Under the pieces are notes generated by a model that was not told the DNA's origin, made no database searches, and saw nothing but the letters and a program-made list of their open reading frames with translations. A stretch of DNA of 64,000 bases from JALEFZ01 sp039820545 (GTDB lineage Bacteria; Bacteroidota; Bacteroidia; J057): NCBI GenBank assembly GCA_039820545.1, contig JBCBPW010000004.1:1-64000 (forward strand). The letters are read 5' to 3'. The translations under genes and the position numbers were made by a program. Shown here piece by piece: positions 43,066-51,931 of this stretch; the stretch's first letter is position 1, and each line of letters begins with the position of its first letter.

Positions 43066-46000
43066 ATGAAGAATTTTACTTATGTCATGCTGCTGGTCTT
43101 TTGTGGACTCGTCAGTTTGCAATCGAATGCCCAGCAAGTATTCAATGAAGTAGTTACTTATCGTGCAGGTACCTTCGATGAGGGAGCTGCAGAGATTGTG
43201 GCCTATGATGGCGTGAGCAAGCGCCTTTTTGTGACCAATGCAGAAAACGATGCAGTTGATATTGTGTCGATCGCTATTGTAGACAGCCCCATGTTGGTTT
43301 CATCTATCGACATCACTGTATATGGCGAAGGGGTAAACTCTGTAGCTGTGTCGAATGAAGTCGTAGCTGTAGCTATAGAAGGAGATGACCAACAACCTGG
43401 AAAAGTGGTTCTTTTCGACACGGATGGGACATTCATCGCGGAGTACACCACAGGTGCCCTGCCTGATATGGTGACCTTTTCTCGTGACGGAAATTACGTC
43501 CTCGTAGCCAATGAAGGAGAACCTTCGGATGACTATCTTGTAGATCCAGAGGGAGGTGTGACGGTAGTTAATATCACCTCGGGTGCAAGTACAGGCGTCG
43601 TCACGCAGTTGGATTTCAACGCATTTGACAGCCAAATCATGTCTTTGAAAAATGCAGGTGTACGTATCTTCGGGCCTGATGCTTCTGTATCTCAGGATCT
43701 CGAACCAGAGTATATCACGACAGATCCCGTCAACACAGGGATTGCCTATGTGATCTGCCAAGAAAACAATGCCTTGATTGCCATTGACTTTGTCGCAGGG
43801 TCTGTTCTGGATATTCTTCCTTTAGGATACAAAGATCACAACGCTGGCTCACCTGAGTTGACAGAGTATGCGATTGATCAGATTCCCAATCTACCCTCTT
43901 TGGGTGCCCCTGTATACGACGGTGGTCAGCCCGCAGTAGCACTCGGTGGTTTCTCTGCGATCTACTATGACGGTACCGAATCTACACCTAGCAACTATGT
44001 ATTTTATACCGTACCCGATCGTGGACCCAATGAAGGAGCTGTAAGCAGTGGAGACGTGACCCCCGTACCTGCCCAAAATCTTCGTCCTTTCAAGCTGCCC
44101 AACTATCAGGCACGCATCGTGAAGATTGAGGTAGATCCTGTCGGAGGGACCGTTTCATTAGATGAGAATGAGCAGATCTTCCTGGTAGGACCTGATGGCC
44201 GTACGCCCATTTCTGGTCGTGGCAACGCGCCTGGAATCGACGAAGTACCTGTTACATTCGCCGATGCAGCCACAGATTTTCCTAACGTAGACTTCACCGA
44301 CAACGGAGGTGAGGAGTATCACCTATTGGAGTATGATGCATTTGGAGGTGACTTCGAAGGCATTGTCCGTGATCCTTTCGGCAATTTCTGGATGAATGAT
44401 GAGTATCGTCCTGCTATTTATGCCTTCAATGATACAGGTCGTATGGTGGCGCGCTTTATCCCTGAGGGAACCAAGAAGCGTGTAATTACAAATACCATTT
44501 TCTTTTCGGAGTGGGGAGAAGGCTCTTCTGATAATAAGTACATCGAGATCTACAACGGGACAGGAAACACGGTAAATCTGGAAGATTTCCTACTGGTAAA
44601 CTGTGGCAATAGCTGTGCGGTTCCTGGCGAGTTTGAGTTTGATAACTCTCCTCTTTTCGCGGGGCGCACGTTGGAACATGGAGAGGTATTCGTCGTGGCA
44701 CACCCCAACGCGCAGCCTGATATCCTGGCTCAAGCTGATACGACCTTCCAATTCCTTTCCAATGGAAATGACTACTGGGCCATCTTGAGTGCTTCAGATA
44801 GCTCCGTCGTAGACCAAGTGGGGGATATCCTGACTTCGGGACTACCTTCTGGATGGGATGTCGCAGGTGTACCTACAGCTACAGCCAATTCTACCCTGAT
44901 CCGCAAGCACTACATCCTGGAGGGGAGTAATGACTGGGCTGCAAGCGCAGGGACGAATGCCGTAGATTCTGAGTGGATCGTGGAGGAGCGTCCGACCGCT
45001 GATACGGTCCTCGCTTCATTGGGGACCCATTTGGATTTGGGGACAGAAAGCCTCCCCGCAGTATATGGAACACGTCGTCCCAACCGTGGATTTGAAGCGA
45101 TTGCACTGGATACGACCAACTTGATTCTGTATTCATTCATCCAGTCGCCCATGTACAACCCCGACAATTCTACGCGCAACAACTCCGATGTGATTCGTAT
45201 CCTGGGTATTGATCCGCTGAGCGGAGATCCTGTGAGCGAGTATGTGTACCTATTAGAAAAAAATCGTCATCCTGGCGTAAATATCAGTCGTGTAGACAAG
45301 ATCGGAGATGCCGTGTTTATTGGGAATGATAAGTTCCGCGTACTAGAGCGCGATTCTTCGGTACCTGGAGACAAAGGTGGAAAGAAATTTATTTTTGAAA
45401 TCAATCTGACAGGAGCGACAAACATCCTCGGCACAGCACTCTCTATGCGTATGGAAGGAAATGGAACCGATACTTTGACACTGGAGCAGATGACAGCTGA
45501 ACAGCTACGCGATTCTGGTATTGTGACCGTAGCCAAGCGCAAGATCCTGAATCTACCTTCTATTGGTTACTTCCCATCTGATAAGCCCGAAGGTCTGGCG
45601 ATCCTTCCCCAAGGACAAATGGCAGTATTGAATGACAATGATTTCGGGCTAGCAGGTGCAGGTGTGAGCGATGCCAGTACGTTGGGGATCATCTCCTTTG
45701 ATGACAACTATGGCTTGGATGCATCCAATCGCGACGACTCCATCATTATCCAAAATTGGCCTGTACTGGGTATGTACCAGCCTGATGCGATCAAGGCTGC
45801 CGAGATCGACGGCGATACGTACATCTTCACTGCGAATGAAGGGGATGCACGTGAGTACTTTGACGATTTGAATGACAATGGCGATCCTGATGATGGGGAG
45901 CCACAGTTTATCGAAGAAGACCGTATCGGAGATGTAGATTTGAATCCTACTTACTTTGCCGATCCTAGTATTCTTCAGGAGAACGAAAATCTAGGGCGTC

Positions 46001-46758
46001 TGAAGTTGACATTGACGCGTGGTGATTTGGATGGAGATGGAAATTTCGAAGAGCTATACAGCTTTGGTGCACGCTCTTTCTCCATCTGGGACAATCTGGG
46101 TAATTTGGTATGGGATAGTGGAGACGACTTTGAGCAAATTACTGCAGATGCTATTCCCGATGACTTCAACTCTACCAATGATGAAAATGATTCTTTCGAT
46201 AATCGCTCGGACGACAAAGGTCCTGAACCAGAGGCCATCGAGGTAGCAGATCTAGATACAGCGACCTATGTATTTATTGGATTTGAGCGTGTCGGGGGTA
46301 TCGCGGCTTACCGTGTAAACGATGTGACAAATCCTGAATTCGTGGAGTACGAGACCAATCGTAACTTTGCTGTACCTGCAGACTCTACTGCTGCGGGTGA
46401 TTTAGCACCCGAAGACATCATCTTTATCAGTGCCAATGAAAGTCCCAATGGTGAGCCATTGATTGCTGTAGCCAATGAAGTAAGTGGTACAGTGACATTG
46501 TATCAGCTATTCAATCGCTTCATTCCCACGAGCAATGAACAGCTAGTAGAAGAGATTGCCCTCTTTGCCTATCCCAACCCTGTCAGTGGGGATGAGTTAT
46601 TCCTTAACAAGAAGGGTTCCTACACGGTATTTAACTTAGTGGGCCAGCAACTGGCACGTGCTGAGAATACAAAGTCGATAGATGTAAACAGCCTACAAAC
46701 GGGCGTTTACATCGTGCGCAGTGACAAGAATGAGGTGGTGCGTTTCGTGAAGAAATAA
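43066..46758 (+). CDS. T9SS surface protein with choice-of-anchor I, esterase-like phytase and lamin-tail domains
   Basis: A 1230-residue exported multi-domain protein. The true start is ATG 43066 (MKNFTYVMLLVFCGLVSLQSNAQ), while the longer frame from GTG 42934 lacks a signal peptide. Residues about 25-270 form a choice-of-anchor I type beta-propeller half (VVTYRAGTFDEGAAEIVAYD; VSKRLFVTNAENDAVDIVSI; VLVANEGEPSDDYLVDPEGG). This is interrupted by an esterase-like phytase region (about 290-470 and 655-870, NYVFYTVPDRGPNEGA; HLLEYDAFGGDFEGIVRDPFG; GFEAIALD), itself hosting a lamin-tail domain (about 480-600, NKYIEIYNGTGNTVNLEDFLLVNC). The propeller resumes, and the C-terminus is a T9SS sorting domain (FAYPNPVSGDELFLN ... 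VFNLVGQQL ... FVKK). Possible phosphoester hydrolase; activity inferred from domain names only. Confidence 0.85.
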   Translation: MKNFTYVMLLVFCGLVSLQSNAQQVFNEVVTYRAGTFDEGAAEIVAYDGVSKRLFVTNAENDAVDIVSIAIVDSPMLVSSIDITVYGEGVNSVAVSNEVVAVAIEGDDQQPGKVVLFDTDGTFIAEYTTGALPDMVTFSRDGNYVLVANEGEPSDDYLVDPEGGVTVVNITSGASTGVVTQLDFNAFDSQIMSLKNAGVRIFGPDASVSQDLEPEYITTDPVNTGIAYVICQENNALIAIDFVAGSVLDILPLGYKDHNAGSPELTEYAIDQIPNLPSLGAPVYDGGQPAVALGGFSAIYYDGTESTPSNYVFYTVPDRGPNEGAVSSGDVTPVPAQNLRPFKLPNYQARIVKIEVDPVGGTVSLDENEQIFLVGPDGRTPISGRGNAPGIDEVPVTFADAATDFPNVDFTDNGGEEYHLLEYDAFGGDFEGIVRDPFGNFWMNDEYRPAIYAFNDTGRMVARFIPEGTKKRVITNTIFFSEWGEGSSDNKYIEIYNGTGNTVNLEDFLLVNCGNSCAVPGEFEFDNSPLFAGRTLEHGEVFVVAHPNAQPDILAQADTTFQFLSNGNDYWAILSASDSSVVDQVGDILTSGLPSGWDVAGVPTATANSTLIRKHYILEGSNDWAASAGTNAVDSEWIVEERPTADTVLASLGTHLDLGTESLPAVYGTRRPNRGFEAIALDTTNLILYSFIQSPMYNPDNSTRNNSDVIRILGIDPLSGDPVSEYVYLLEKNRHPGVNISRVDKIGDAVFIGNDKFRVLERDSSVPGDKGGKKFIFEINLTGATNILGTALSMRMEGNGTDTLTLEQMTAEQLRDSGIVTVAKRKILNLPSIGYFPSDKPEGLAILPQGQMAVLNDNDFGLAGAGVSDASTLGIISFDDNYGLDASNRDDSIIIQNWPVLGMYQPDAIKAAEIDGDTYIFTANEGDAREYFDDLNDNGDPDDGEPQFIEEDRIGDVDLNPTYFADPSILQENENLGRLKLTLTRGDLDGDGNFEELYSFGARSFSIWDNLGNLVWDSGDDFEQITADAIPDDFNSTNDENDSFDNRSDDKGPEPEAIEVADLDTATYVFIGFERVGGIAAYRVNDVTNPEFVEYETNRNFAVPADSTAAGDLAPEDIIFISANESPNGEPLIAVANEVSGTVTLYQLFNRFIPTSNEQLVEEIALFAYPNPVSGDELFLNKKGSYTVFNLVGQQLARAENTKSIDVNSLQTGVYIVRSDKNEVVRFVKK

Positions 46759-46778
46759 AGCTATCCCTTTCATAAATG

Positions 46779-46817
46779 AACGCGTCAGTCCTGGATGGAC
46801 TGACGCGTTTTGGTTTT
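46779..46817 (+). terminator. terminator of the surface-protein gene
   Basis: Perfect 13-bp stem (46779-46791 with 46797-46809, arms AACGCGTCAGTCC and GGACTGACGCGTT), loop TGGAT, then TTTGGTTTT, 20 bases after the stop. The MITE-like copy 3 starts where this terminator ends. Confidence 0.92.
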
Positions 46818-46983
46818 AGGCCATGTTTGCAACCTCAAATCTGCGAAAAGTTTGCGCTTTCAGAACCTGAACTTCATCTTTTTTGATCGACTTAGCCCCA
46901 CTAAATCTCACACAATAGCTTTCGTCAGAACCTAAAATCTCTGCTTTTTAGCTAGATTTTCATTGTTTCAAATATGGTCTTAA
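46816..46983. repeat. MITE-like intergenic element, copy 3 (enlarged)
   Basis: A 168-base version in the same orientation as copy 1. The left end TTAGGCCATGTTTGCAAC and the right end (reverse complement of TTAAGACCATATTTGAAAC) are the family termini. The interior matches copies 1 and 2 up to TCAGAACCT (46860-46868), then about 60 unrelated bases, then a second TCAGAACCT (46925-46933) and the rest of the element, so the extra DNA is bracketed by this 9-base direct repeat. It may be an insertion with target duplication or a longer ancestral form. Confidence 0.85.
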
Positions 46984-46997
46984 TGATCGTTTGATGA

Positions 46998-48530
46998 TTA
47001 CTCTACAATCATACGCTTGGTCATGACGATCTGATTGTTGATGAGCAAAGAGTAGGTGTAGGTTCCTGCCTCCATCCCTTGCACGTTAATGTTGACGTTG
47101 CCTTTCCCTGTTTGTACGGGGCGGCGCTCGAGTATCTTACCACTCATGTCAAATATGACAAGTGCTGCCTGCTCAATCTCATTGGGAATGTAGTATCCAA
47201 TGGTCGTCTCATAGCTACTGGGGTTGGGGCGGTTTTGATCGAGCTTGATCTGGTTGAGTAGCTCTCCTCGGATGGTAGGTGTCTGGTTGGGTTGAGTCTG
47301 GGGTGTCTCAGAAAGTTGCTGCTTGAGGGCTTCCAACTCCTGACGTAACAACTCAATCGTGGCTTGCTGCTCTTTTACTGCCTCGACAAGGATGGGGGTT
47401 ACACCATCGTAGTTGACGGCGTAGTATCCTTCTTCTCCTACATGTGTGAGTTCAGGGGCTATTTTCTCTACCTCTTGGGCTATGAACCCATACATTACCG
47501 TGCCAGGGTCGACTTCAGAGAAGTCCGCAGTCGTTCCAAACTTCTTCGTGTTGTACGAATACGTCACACCGTTTAAGGCCATGATCTTGTCTAGGGCACC
47601 TTCTACCGTTTGGATATTGCGCTTGAATCGACGATCCGAGCTATTCCATACACCTCCTGTACAACCTGTCGTACCATTGACAAAGAAGTCTTCATTTGTT
47701 GTATTGGTGGTTCTCACAGCGACTCGTCCAGCCGTGGTGTTGCCTTGTCTGATGGATTGATCAGAAGAGATGATCACGTCACCATTACCTTTGAATACCA
47801 GAGGGGCATAATATTGTGTAGGAAGAAACGGATCGATCTTATTTCTCACACCGTAAAACTCTAGGGTAGTTCCCCCTCCACTCCCTGCTGTTCCACCAGA
47901 GAAGTAGCCATCCTTTCGGTGGCTGATCACCCAGTCGGCCACTCTATTTGAAGCGACGGGACTTTGGTCTGCCACATCAAATATGTAGTCTGAGTAAGCA
48001 GAAGCATTCCCATTACTGGTCACGCGAATGCTATTTCGTGTACTTCCTAGATTGATGTTGAGGGCAGACAGGGGATTCGAGGTGCCGATTCCCACATTTC
48101 CTGCACCTGTTGCTGTCAATACATCCTTGAATGCCGTGAAAGGATTGCCCGATAGCTGATTGCTGATGTATCGCACACGGAACGCGCTTCCTACATTTTG
48201 TCCAAAACCTACGATCAGATCTTCATTGCCGAAGCTACCCACAAGGTTGAATAGACCAAACTGGCCATTTTTTTGTAGGCGGAGCCCATAGGGGACTGGA
48301 CCTGTGGTAGGGAAGGGAGCAGCACCTAAAGCCGCCCAGTTGGATCCAGCACCATTGATATCACCAAAAGTTCCTGCTTGAAGCTGGCCCAAAGGACCTA
48401 CCGTAGACCCTCCTGTGCTTGTGCTAAATTGAATGCCATTATTAGGGGTTCCTACCTGTGCTTGGATACTGGGGAAGAAACATAGGAATACCATAAGGCA
48501 AATGCCCGTCCAAAAGTTCATGATTTTCAT
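46998..48530 (-). CDS. exported protein with S74 intramolecular chaperone domain and T9SS sorting domain
   Basis: A 510-residue exported protein with signal peptide ending SIQAQ. Residues about 30-290 are glycine/asparagine-rich beta repeats (VGTPNNGIQFSTSTGGSTVGPLG; GNVGIGTSNPLSALNINLGS), typical of surface or fibre proteins. An S74 endosialidase-type chaperone domain begins with SDRRFKRNIQ (Ser298, Lys303 as the expected self-cleavage dyad) and continues to GFIAQEVEKIAPELTHVGEEGYYAVNYDGVTPILVEAVKEQQATIELL. After a Pro/Gln-rich linker, residues about 430-510 are a T9SS sorting domain (QNRPNPSSYETTIGYYIP ... VIFDMSGKILERRPV). Self-cleavage, if active, would separate the sorting domain. Confidence 0.87.
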   Translation of the reverse strand: MKIMNFWTGICLMVFLCFFPSIQAQVGTPNNGIQFSTSTGGSTVGPLGQLQAGTFGDINGAGSNWAALGAAPFPTTGPVPYGLRLQKNGQFGLFNLVGSFGNEDLIVGFGQNVGSAFRVRYISNQLSGNPFTAFKDVLTATGAGNVGIGTSNPLSALNINLGSTRNSIRVTSNGNASAYSDYIFDVADQSPVASNRVADWVISHRKDGYFSGGTAGSGGGTTLEFYGVRNKIDPFLPTQYYAPLVFKGNGDVIISSDQSIRQGNTTAGRVAVRTTNTTNEDFFVNGTTGCTGGVWNSSDRRFKRNIQTVEGALDKIMALNGVTYSYNTKKFGTTADFSEVDPGTVMYGFIAQEVEKIAPELTHVGEEGYYAVNYDGVTPILVEAVKEQQATIELLRQELEALKQQLSETPQTQPNQTPTIRGELLNQIKLDQNRPNPSSYETTIGYYIPNEIEQAALVIFDMSGKILERRPVQTGKGNVNINVQGMEAGTYTYSLLINNQIVMTKRMIVE

Positions 48531-48782
48531 AATGAAAACGGTTATGTAGTGAAAATGGGGACCTCAGATATGTGAGGCCAAGATTAGGAATTGAATCGAT
48601 TCAACTACAATAGACGAGATGTAGGAAAAAGATGAAGTAGGGAGCGTTTTTTTCTCCTTGGCGAGAATCAAAAGTATGTGAACGGATAGTGCATCTGTCC
48701 TTAGATGTTGATGAGGTAGTATTGAAAGGTCAATGTATACAGAGGATGGGATAGCCACACATATGAAAGGTTTCGGGTAGCC

Positions 48783-48844
48783 ATAAAAAAAACTCTTGCT
48801 ACGCTACACATTCCCCAATGTGTTGTACTAGCGTAACAAGAGTT
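48783..48844 (-). terminator. very strong terminator-like hairpin with no assigned gene
   Basis: A 15-bp outer stem (48791-48805 with 48830-48844, one G-T wobble on the minus strand) plus an inner stem ACACATT/AATGTGT around CCCC, and eight T on the minus strand. It lies 149 bases beyond the terminator that already closes the TolC gene, so it may end an independent small transcript. Confidence 0.8.
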
Positions 48845-48992
48845 GAAAGAACGTAGAATACTGTGAGGCCTAAATGTATGTATAAGATTTGATAATTGAA
48901 AATAATTTAAGTCAATAATTTCTTTTAAAAATGAATATATTTATGAGGGATTTTCTATGGATTGGGAGAAGTTTGTGGTGAATTTGTGGATA

Positions 48993-49028
48993 ACTTAAAA
49001 GGCATCTGAACGCGTCCAGATGCCTTTT
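48993..49028 (-). terminator. terminator of the TolC-family gene
   Basis: Perfect 12-bp stem AAAAGGCATCTG (48997-49008) with CAGATGCCTTTT (49017-49028), 8-base loop, TTTTAAG exit on the minus strand, 24 bases after the stop. Confidence 0.85.
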
Positions 49029-49051
49029 CTATGGAAAAAGTGTAAGGAATA

Positions 49052-50479
49052 TTATCTTACCTCCTGTCCCAAAATACCGAGGTTATATCTTGTCTTCAAT
49101 TGAGACTTCTGATTTTTTTGGATGAGCTCGATCAATTTTACACGGGCGCTGAGGTAGCTTCTTTCTCGGGAGTTTACCAAGAACAATGAGCTTTCTCCCA
49201 CCCTAAACAACTGACGCTCGGCCCCTAACAAACCATTATAATCTCGTACAGTCCGTTCATACAATTGGATCTGCTCACGAGTAATGTTCCATTCGTTAAA
49301 GGAAGCCTCGACTTTGAAGCGAATATTTTCCTGTTTATTGTCAAATTCCAGTCGTTTTTCCTGAATTTTCAATCGATTCATTTCAATCTTTCCCCTTTCT
49401 TTTCTCAAAAAAATCGGGAAAGAAAATTCTAGCCCCCACTTATAATCATTGATACTATACATGGGCATCACTTCTCCACCTACGGGCTCCGACAGGGCAT
49501 TGTATGTCACATTGATGATAGGCTTAAGTTGCTCGCGGGCCCATCTCTGATCGACTTCTAATTGATCTATGGCGAATTGCGTCTGTCGAAGTTGCGGATG
49601 TTGGCTGAGAAAGGTATCTACGTCCATCGTAGACCAGGGCAAGTTTGAGTTCACTTGTGCGGGGTCGACTACCTGAGGCACAGTGGCAGAGTCCACCTCA
49701 AGCGGTACGATGCCACGCTCCCAGAGGAAGACTTCCAGCTCCCTTGTAAAATTAATGTAGGCAAGCGTAGCTTCCTGAAGGTTAAGTTGACGGTTTTGAA
49801 CTTGTATCCCTGCTTCGAGCGTGTCTACCGACGGCCGGTCCCCCAAGGCCGCTCCCTTTTTGACAAACTCGTACCGTGTCATAGCCAAATCTAGCCCTTC
49901 TTCGAAGACTTGAAGGATGCTGTAAGCTTCGAACCATGCCCAGTACACTTGACCTGCCTCATAGAGAAGCTCGTTGAGGAGGGCGTCTCGCTGTGCTTGT
50001 GTGCTTTGCTGAACGATCTTGGCTTGCTGAAGAGAGGCTCTTCGCTTATCGATAAACAGACCTTGGCCGATAGGCACGGTCACACCTGCATACCACAGGC
50101 CAGCATCAGGCAAACTATTCTCGGGGTTAAGAAAGACACCGCTTGTCTGTTCATATCCCCCTTTCACTTCTATACCGAACCATGTAGGTATCTTAAATCC
50201 TCCATCAATCAAACTATAGTATTGCTTATCGTCAAAGTACTTCTGATTGGTCGTCTGCAACAGCTTGGGATCAAAAGCCCCCCTTGCTTGTTGCAACTCC
50301 GCACGCCCTTTATCCACCTGGATATTGGCTTGCATGGAGAGTGGATGATGGTCTAGTACCCGCTCCATAAAAGAATCAAAAGATAAAACCTGAAGGCTGT
50401 CAGTATCTTTTACCTCATCCTGCGCCCATGAGTGTAGGCCAAGAATGAGCAGGAAACTAAATGTGAGAAAACGATGCAT
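49052..50479 (-). CDS. TolC-family outer-membrane channel of the ABC exporter
   Basis: A 475-residue outer-membrane efflux protein of normal TolC size. Signal peptide MHRFLTFSFLLILGLHSWA and cleavage before QDEVK. Repeated OEP coiled-coil segments are visible: SLQQAKIVQQSTQAQRDALLNELLYEAGQVYWAWFEAYSIL, and RMNRLKIQEKRLEFDNKQENIRFKVEASFNEW plus VRDYNGLLGAERQLFRVGESSLFLVNSRERSYLSARVKLIELIQK in the second half. It is the last gene of the unit ABC-HlyD-TolC (minus strand), 84 bases after hlyD, and should supply the outer-membrane pore. Confidence 0.88.
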   Translation of the reverse strand: MHRFLTFSFLLILGLHSWAQDEVKDTDSLQVLSFDSFMERVLDHHPLSMQANIQVDKGRAELQQARGAFDPKLLQTTNQKYFDDKQYYSLIDGGFKIPTWFGIEVKGGYEQTSGVFLNPENSLPDAGLWYAGVTVPIGQGLFIDKRRASLQQAKIVQQSTQAQRDALLNELLYEAGQVYWAWFEAYSILQVFEEGLDLAMTRYEFVKKGAALGDRPSVDTLEAGIQVQNRQLNLQEATLAYINFTRELEVFLWERGIVPLEVDSATVPQVVDPAQVNSNLPWSTMDVDTFLSQHPQLRQTQFAIDQLEVDQRWAREQLKPIINVTYNALSEPVGGEVMPMYSINDYKWGLEFSFPIFLRKERGKIEMNRLKIQEKRLEFDNKQENIRFKVEASFNEWNITREQIQLYERTVRDYNGLLGAERQLFRVGESSLFLVNSRERSYLSARVKLIELIQKNQKSQLKTRYNLGILGQEVR

Positions 50480-50563
50480 GAGAAAATGTTGAAGCTCTTA
50501 GAATGTTGAAGTTCAAAAAACAATCAAGGGAGGGGACTTTGGCTCGTCCCCTTCCTCATGTGA

Positions 50564-51931
50564 TTATTTCTTTTCCTTGTCTTTATCTTCTTTGGCACCC
50601 TCTTCCTGCAAGGGCTTGTAGTAATCTGCTGGGAAGCCATTGATCTGACGCCATAGTTCGTACCAAATCCGCACGTCCTTGAGGAGCATCATACTATTGG
50701 CACCCGCTCCTACTCTGAGTGCCTCTGGCCAGGGCGCATCGTCAGGATCTTGTGCGACGAGTATACGGTACTTGCCATTGTCACTGACAAAGTTGTCGAT
50801 CGCGAAGATCTCTCCTCCGTAGGTCCCAAAGCTGCTATTGGGCCAGCCTGAGAAGATGATCGCTGGCCAGCCATCAAACTGCAAGCGCACATGCTGCCCT
50901 TTCTCCAAGAGGGGAAGGTCCATCGGCATGACATATAGCTCTACGGCCAAGTCATACTTTGCGGGCATGATACTCACGATCTCTGCACCTTCCTTGATGG
51001 TCTCACCGATACCCGACTGAATCGCCTTGGTCACATAACCCGTCTGTGGAGAGGTGATGTAGTGGTATCCAAAGCGTACAGAAAGGTTTTTAATCTTATT
51101 TTTCATCTTGGTCACAGTCGCCTCCGCATCGAACTGACTCGACAAGGCCGTAAATTTATCCGATTCTGACTTGGCAATGTCCTTGTCATACTCTGCTCGG
51201 GTAGAGGTGATTTCGACACGTGCATTGAGCACCATATTTTGACTCGTCAATAGCTTATTTTGAGCAGAGATGACTTTTGCTTGGGCTTCTCTTGCTTTCA
51301 GCTTCCTATTTTCCAAATCTGTCAGTGACCTCAAGCCGTCCCTTTCTAGGCCTTGCATACGCGCATATTGTGCTTCTGCAATGTCATAGTTGGTTTTGGC
51401 TGCTTGATAGTCAATGCTGTCACTCGTCACTTTCAGCAAAGATTGTTGCAGCTTATTCTCGGCTTGCTGAAGCTTCAATCTACGCCCTTCCTTGAGAGCG
51501 GCAATCTGTTGCTCCATCGCTTGGACTTTTTGCTTGTAGGATATGACAGACATCTCTTTAGCCTTCAACTGCTGATCGTTGTTGTTGATCACGTTGGGGT
51601 CAAAGTACTCGTCTTTAGTTTCGGAGATAAAAAGAATGGTATCCCCTTTATTGACAAAGTCTCCTTCTCGTACATACCAGTTCTCGATTCGACCTGCGAT
51701 GATCGAATGGATCGTCTGTGGACGCTGATCAGGTCTCAGCGTCGTCATATTTCCTCTGGCTCGGATATTTTGTGTCCATGGGAGAAACATGATACCCAAT
51801 GCGATCACAAAAATCGTCCAGATGATTCGTGTCAGTACTCTACCAGAATGGCGACTTTCCACCTCAGATAGCGAGTGGTAGTCTGCTATCGGGATGTCAT
51901 CGTTGATTCTGCTTGGCGAAATATTGAGCAT
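50564..51931 (-). CDS. HlyD-family periplasmic adaptor
   Basis: A 455-residue type I-secretion-like membrane-fusion protein. A single membrane helix lies at about 35-52 (IIWTIFVIALGIMFLPW), followed by the beta-barrel/lipoyl half (TIHSIIAGRIENWYVREGDFVNKGDTILFI), a long coiled coil (about 95-270, with VQAMEQQIAALKEGRRLKLQQAENKL and YDIAEAQYARMQGLERDG), the second lipoyl half (VRFGYHYITSPQTGYVTKAI), and a beta-barrel with a C-terminal charged tail. The start codon overlaps the end of the ABC gene by 35 bases, implying close translational coupling. It bridges the ABC protein and TolC. Confidence 0.9.
   Translation of the reverse strand: MLNISPSRINDDIPIADYHSLSEVESRHSGRVLTRIIWTIFVIALGIMFLPWTQNIRARGNMTTLRPDQRPQTIHSIIAGRIENWYVREGDFVNKGDTILFISETKDEYFDPNVINNNDQQLKAKEMSVISYKQKVQAMEQQIAALKEGRRLKLQQAENKLQQSLLKVTSDSIDYQAAKTNYDIAEAQYARMQGLERDGLRSLTDLENRKLKAREAQAKVISAQNKLLTSQNMVLNARVEITSTRAEYDKDIAKSESDKFTALSSQFDAEATVTKMKNKIKNLSVRFGYHYITSPQTGYVTKAIQSGIGETIKEGAEIVSIMPAKYDLAVELYVMPMDLPLLEKGQHVRLQFDGWPAIIFSGWPNSSFGTYGGEIFAIDNFVSDNGKYRILVAQDPDDAPWPEALRVGAGANSMMLLKDVRIWYELWRQINGFPADYYKPLQEEGAKEDKDKEKK

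Larger units (their letters stand above)
48531..49051. other. intergenic region with two strong terminators
   Basis: Contains the hairpin at 48791-48844 and the terminator at 48993-49028 listed separately. The stretch between them (48845-48992) has no reading frame with an ATG on the minus strand and could be a small RNA. One perfect DnaA-box-like TGTGGATAA (48985-48993) is present. Confidence 0.5.

Noticed and set aside
46816..46983. MITE-like element considered as a terminator pair for flanking genes
   Set aside because: The gene before it already ends in a perfect terminator at 46779-46817, and the same sequence occurs at two other unrelated sites.
48985..48993. Perfect DnaA box (TGTGGATAA)
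   Set aside because: Only one exact copy, no cluster, no dnaA/dnaN or A+T-rich unwinding element with it; a chance match or isolated titration site rather than an origin.
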